Shown: positions 10,416 to 12,848 of the stretch, one piece after another
Numbering within the stretch: position 1 is the first letter of the stretch
Layout: each line of letters opens with the position of its first letter
NCBI GenBank assembly: GCA_007119345.1
Contig: SKPV01000274.1
Location: forward strand, 1-12,848
DNA from: Halovivax sp.
Lineage (GTDB): Archaea > Halobacteriota > Halobacteria > Halobacteriales > Natrialbaceae
Direction of reading: 5' to 3'
DNA length: 12,848 nucleotides
Made by a program: the position numbers and the translations under genes
Notes under the pieces: model-generated
What the model was told of the DNA's origin: nothing
The model's database searches: none
What the model saw: the letters and a program-made list of their open reading frames with translations, nothing else

Positions 10416-11653
10416 CGTCCCACCTCCGAGAGGACGTCGGTACCCGCGGCGATCGCGAGCGGATACGGGACGGCCAGCAGGCCGGCCAGCAGCGCCACGG
10501 CCACGGCGTAGGGGACGAACAGCGGGTGGAACGCGGCGACCGAGCCGGAGGCGACGGTGGCCGAGACGACGGCGTCGACGGCGAGGATCCCCGCGGCGCC
10601 GACCGCGACGCCGACGAGCGCGCCCAGCACGACCGTCGCCAGCGTGGCCACCGCGACGACGGCCAGTCGACTCCGCCGGGAGAAGCCCACCGCCGCGAGC
10701 ACCGCCAGCGTCCGCCGATCCTCGGCGACGGCCATGCCGGCGGTGGTCGCGACGAACAGCGCGCAGACGGTCACGCCGACGACCATCGCGACGAGGCTCG
10801 TCGCCAGCGCCAGCCCGTCGTCGAACAGCGCCCGCGGGTCGGTCGACCCGGCCGACTCGATCGACGCGGCGGGGTAGGCCGCCTCGCTCGCCGCCACGGC
10901 CTCCTCCTCCTCCTCGCCCCAGATCAGCATCCGGTCGGCGAGCGCGTCGGCTTCCGCTCCCGGCCCGGCCATGGCGCGAGCCTCCTCGAGGTGGACGAGC
11001 GCGACCGGCGTCCCGTCGGGACCGGACTCGACGGCGGCGACCGAGAGCGTCCGCGGCTCGGTCGCCGTGAGCACGGTCACCTCGTCACCCTCCTCGACGC
11101 CCAATTGCTCCGCGGCGGCCTCCGACAGGACGACGTCGCCGGGTCGGGCGTCGTCGCCGGATTCGAGGCGATCCGTCGGCACGCCGGCGACGACGCCGCC
11201 ACCGTCGGGCGGCTCCGTGCCGACCGCGAGTACCTGCGCGCGGTCGTCGGGCGGCCCGTCGGCGTCCAAGATACTCCCGTTCGCGCCCGCCCGCATCGCG
11301 ACGGTGTCGACGAACACCGGCGCGGCGTGGTCGACCCCGTCGGCGGACTCGATCGCCGCCGCACGCTCGCTGGCGTTGGCCAGCCGGGACGACTCGACGC
11401 CGTCGACCGACGCGAAGGTGCTCCCGTCGCCGGGTTCGATCGCGACGTCGGCGTCGTGCTGGCTCGCCGTCCCCTCGTCGGCGAGCGCGAGCGCCATGCC
11501 GGTCACGATCAGCAACAGCCCGACGGTGAGCGCGACGGCCCACACGATCGCGAGCGAGCGGCCGGGCGCGATCCCCGTCGCCTGCCCGCGGAGCCTGGCT
11601 CCGGCCACGCGGACGAGTCCGCTCCAGCGCGAACGACGCCGCCGGTCGCTCAC
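10412..11653 (-). CDS. ABC transporter permease, FtsX/MacB type (first permease)
   Basis: The protein is 413 residues from the GTG at 11653, which overlaps the ATPase stop codon as GTGA. An open frame continues 75 codons upstream into the ATPase gene but reads as Arg-rich shadow sequence. Layout: an Arg-rich cytoplasmic N-terminus, one membrane segment (about 33-57), an acidic extracellular domain (about 58-275), then membrane segments near 281-309, 330-360 and 377-400. AEDRRTLAVLAAVGFSRRSR after the second segment is the FtsX coupling loop. An acidic run WGEEEEEAV precedes the last three segments. It differs enough from the permease at 9183 to suggest that the two form a heterodimer, as LolC and LolE do. 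No adaptor (MacA-like) gene is adjacent, which is expected in an organism without an outer membrane. Confidence 0.92.
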   Translation of the reverse strand: MSDRRRRSRWSGLVRVAGARLRGQATGIAPGRSLAIVWAVALTVGLLLIVTGMALALADEGTASQHDADVAIEPGDGSTFASVDGVESSRLANASERAAAIESADGVDHAAPVFVDTVAMRAGANGSILDADGPPDDRAQVLAVGTEPPDGGGVVAGVPTDRLESGDDARPGDVVLSEAAAEQLGVEEGDEVTVLTATEPRTLSVAAVESGPDGTPVALVHLEEARAMAGPGAEADALADRMLIWGEEEEEAVAASEAAYPAASIESAGSTDPRALFDDGLALATSLVAMVVGVTVCALFVATTAGMAVAEDRRTLAVLAAVGFSRRSRLAVVAVATLATVVLGALVGVAVGAAGILAVDAVVSATVASGSVAAFHPLFVPYAVAVALLAGLLAVPYPLAIAAGTDVLSEVGR

Positions 11654-12411
11654 GGCTCGTCCACCACCGTCCCGTCGCGCAGGGCGAGAACCCGGTCGGC
11701 GACCGCCAGCGTGGGGGCGTCGTGGGAGGCGATCAGCACGGCCCGGTCGTCGGCGACGTCGGTGAGCAACTCGAGGACGGTCTCGCTGGTCGCCGTGTCG
11801 AGCTCGCCGGTCGGCTCGTCGGCGACGATCACGTCGGGGTCGGTCGCCAGCGCCCGAGCGATCGCGACGCGCTGGCACTCGCCGCCGCTGAGTTGGCCGG
11901 GAAGGTGCGCGACCCGGTCGCCGAGGCCGACGCGCTCGAGCAGCTCGGTCGCTCGCCGTCGCCGCCGACGGCGCGGGACGCCCGCCTGGACGAGCGGCAG
12001 GGCCACGTTCGCTCGCGCCGAGAGCGCGGGGAGCAGGTGAAACCGCTGGAAGACGATCCCGACGTGCTCGCGACGGAGCCGCAGCCGCTCGCCATCGGAG
12101 AGTTCGGTGAGGTCCGTTCCGTGGAGCTCGATCGTCCCCTCGGTCGGGACGAGGAGGCCCGATACGGCGTGGAGGATCGTCGACTTACCGCTGCCGCTCG
12201 GACCCGTGAGGCCGACGACCTCGTTGCGCCCGACCGCGAGCGAGACGTCCCGCAGCGCCGTCACGGTGCGGTCGCTTCCGGACCGAAACCGGCCGCCGCT
12301 GGCGGTGTACTCGTGAGTGACGGCGTCGAGGCGGAGGGCCGGCGCGCCCGCGACCTCGGGGGCCTCGGCCGCGGATGGGTTCGTGATTGCTCGGCGAATC
12401 GGTCTCACCAC
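11650..12411 (-). CDS. ABC transporter ATP-binding protein, LolD/MacB type
   Basis: The protein is 253 residues. All nucleotide-binding motifs are present: Walker A GPSGSGKST (70-78), Q-loop Q122, signature LSGGE (174-178), Walker B VIVADEP (194-200), D-loop GELD (202-205) and switch His H230. GIVFQRFHLLPALSARANVALPL is the stretch typical of the LolD/MacB/FtsE branch, in line with the two FtsX-type permeases that follow. Oddities: the residue after LSGGE is C179 where Gln is usual, and there is a run of seven arginines at 147-153. It probably begins at GTG 12411 or at the second GTG three bases on. GGTGAT (minus strand, 12428-12423) could act as Shine-Dalgarno, 11 bases away. A start near residue 24, at the first family-like residues, cannot be excluded, because the first 24 residues are low-complexity. 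It is the first gene of the operon. Confidence 0.93.
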   Translation of the reverse strand: MVRPIRRAITNPSAAEAPEVAGAPALRLDAVTHEYTASGGRFRSGSDRTVTALRDVSLAVGRNEVVGLTGPSGSGKSTILHAVSGLLVPTEGTIELHGTDLTELSDGERLRLRREHVGIVFQRFHLLPALSARANVALPLVQAGVPRRRRRRRATELLERVGLGDRVAHLPGQLSGGECQRVAIARALATDPDVIVADEPTGELDTATSETVLELLTDVADDRAVLIASHDAPTLAVADRVLALRDGTVVDEP

Positions 12412-12443
12412 GCGTTACTGTCATCACCGTCTACCGGTTCGCC

Positions 12444-12451
12444 ATTTGTTT
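12444..12451 (-). promoter_or_regulatory. Possible TATA element for the ABC operon
   Basis: On the minus strand AAACAAAT lies about 36 bases before the GTG at 12411. A start site about 26 bases downstream would give a leader of some 10 bases or slightly more, which barely includes the GGTGAT Shine-Dalgarno candidate. The assignment is weak. Confidence 0.3.
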
Positions 12452-12587
12452 CTCCGGACCTACCCGGCGGGCAGGGACGCCCCTCCGCGCCGCGACGCGG
12501 GATCGGTGCGATCCGGCCGATCCGGGGGCCGGTCCCGGACGCGACGAAGCCCCGGCTTACCGAGACGGCGGCCTCCCCTCCCCGGCC

Positions 12588-12609
12588 CGAACCGGTCCAA
12601 GCCGGTTCG
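12588..12609. other. Perfect 8-bp inverted repeat
   Basis: CGAACCGG (12588-12595) and CCGGTTCG (12602-12609) flank the loop TCCAAG. It lies in the middle of a divergent spacer, so it is not at the 3' end of either neighbour. It could be an operator or a structured leader; neither can be shown here. Confidence 0.5.
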
Positions 12610-12687
12610 CGCGGCGCGGCGCGGCCACCAGTAGGGGGACGCTCGTCTCGTAAGTCGGAGCGAACGCGCCCCCGTCGTTCCGGAAGG

Positions 12688-12703
12688 CGGACGTTTACGT
12701 CCG
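12688..12703 (+). promoter_or_regulatory. Palindrome over the presumed Rdx TATA box
   Basis: CGGACGTTTACGTCCG is a perfect 16-base inverted repeat (two 7-base arms around TT). TTTACG within it (12694-12699) is centred about 26 bases before the codon at 12723, where the Rdx protein family begins. A protein bound to this palindrome would cover the TATA box and block transcription. The regulator is unknown. Confidence 0.5.
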
Positions 12704-12722
12704 ATCCGCCTGTCGGCTGGCC

Positions 12723-12848
12723 TGCACGACGAGCGTCGACATCCAGTACTGCGTGCCGTGCGGCCACCTCGATCGCACACAGGACCTTCAGGAAGCGATC
12801 CTCTCGGAGTTCGGCCGGGAGCTCGAGGCCGTCTCGCTCGTGACCGGG
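12723..12848 (+). CDS. Rdx (SelW/SelT-like) family protein, 5' part
   Basis: The gene runs off the right edge, leaving about 42 codons. TTSVDIQYCVPCGHLDRTQD followed by LQEAILSEFGRELEAVSLVTG matches the start of Rdx proteins, small thioredoxin-fold proteins with a CxxC redox motif (codons at 12750-12761) after the first beta strand. Haloarchaeal members use Cys-Cys rather than selenocysteine, as here (TGC, not TGA). Their function is presumed to be redox but is not well known. The start is unresolved: the family usually begins Met-Thr-Thr, but the codon in that place (12723) is TGC. Back to the in-frame TAA at 12651 there is no ATG, GTG or TTG. CTG at 12717 is the nearest possible alternative. 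The start given here is the expected position, not a proven one. Confidence 0.82.

Larger units (their letters stand above)
12412..12722. other. Divergent spacer between the ABC operon and the Rdx gene
   Basis: This spacer contains the operon promoter at its left end, an isolated hairpin (12588-12609) and the palindromic promoter of the Rdx gene at its right end. Open frames crossing it are Arg/Pro-rich with no family resemblance. I found no tRNA-like cloverleaf. Confidence 0.65.

Noticed and set aside
12750..12761. Selenocysteine in the Rdx motif
   Set aside because: Both positions of the CxxC are TGC cysteine codons, with no in-frame TGA.
12405..12767. Minus-strand open frame in the right-hand spacer
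   Set aside because: It overlaps the start of the ABC operon and the Rdx gene on the opposite strand, is Arg/Gly/Pro-rich, and has no start signal.

Overview
The window reads as chromosomal DNA of a halophilic archaeon (class Halobacteria). The evidence is the high GC content with strong C/G third-codon preference, very acidic proteins, AT-rich TATA-like patches about 27-30 bases before several start codons (the leaderless arrangement common in this group), a Tat signal of the RRxFL type, and a stand-alone protein of the haloarchaeal HalOD1 family. There is no integrase, transposase, plasmid gene, CRISPR array or rRNA/tRNA gene in view.

Layout from left to right. 1-587: 3' part of a class II histone deacetylase / acetylpolyamine amidohydrolase-like protein (+). 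695-1123: small Tat-exported protein (-). 1124-1422: divergent promoter region with nested AT-rich palindromes. 1423-6003: glutamate synthase large subunit GltB (+), the dominant gene. About 6052-6396: frameshifted remnant of a sensor histidine kinase ATPase domain. 6792-7043: HalOD1-domain protein (+). 7149-7350: six-unit 35-bp tandem repeat. 7579-8304: alanyl-tRNA editing protein AlaX (-). 8462-9028: one-pass membrane-anchored protein of unknown function (+). 9054-9242: degenerate 41-45 bp tandem repeat running into the end of the next gene. 9183-12411: three-gene ABC exporter operon of the MacB/LolCDE type (-), with each junction a 4-base GTGA overlap. 12723-12848: start of an Rdx (SelW-like) family protein (+), cut by the window edge.

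The genes do not form one pathway. GltB supplies glutamate from glutamine and 2-oxoglutarate, which also serves as an osmolyte-related metabolite in halophiles. AlaX clears mischarged tRNA(Ala). The ABC operon is a self-contained exporter with no adaptor or substrate gene next to it.

Most of the window is ordinary. The structure not explained by genes is in the spacers. All three convergent (3'-to-3') spacers carry short direct repeats of unrelated unit length (12-17, 35 and 41-45 bp). The promoter regions before gltB, the HalOD1 gene and the Rdx gene carry palindromes or direct repeats placed like operators. The Rdx gene has no ATG, GTG or TTG start where the family begins. I did not find a convincing new multi-gene system.
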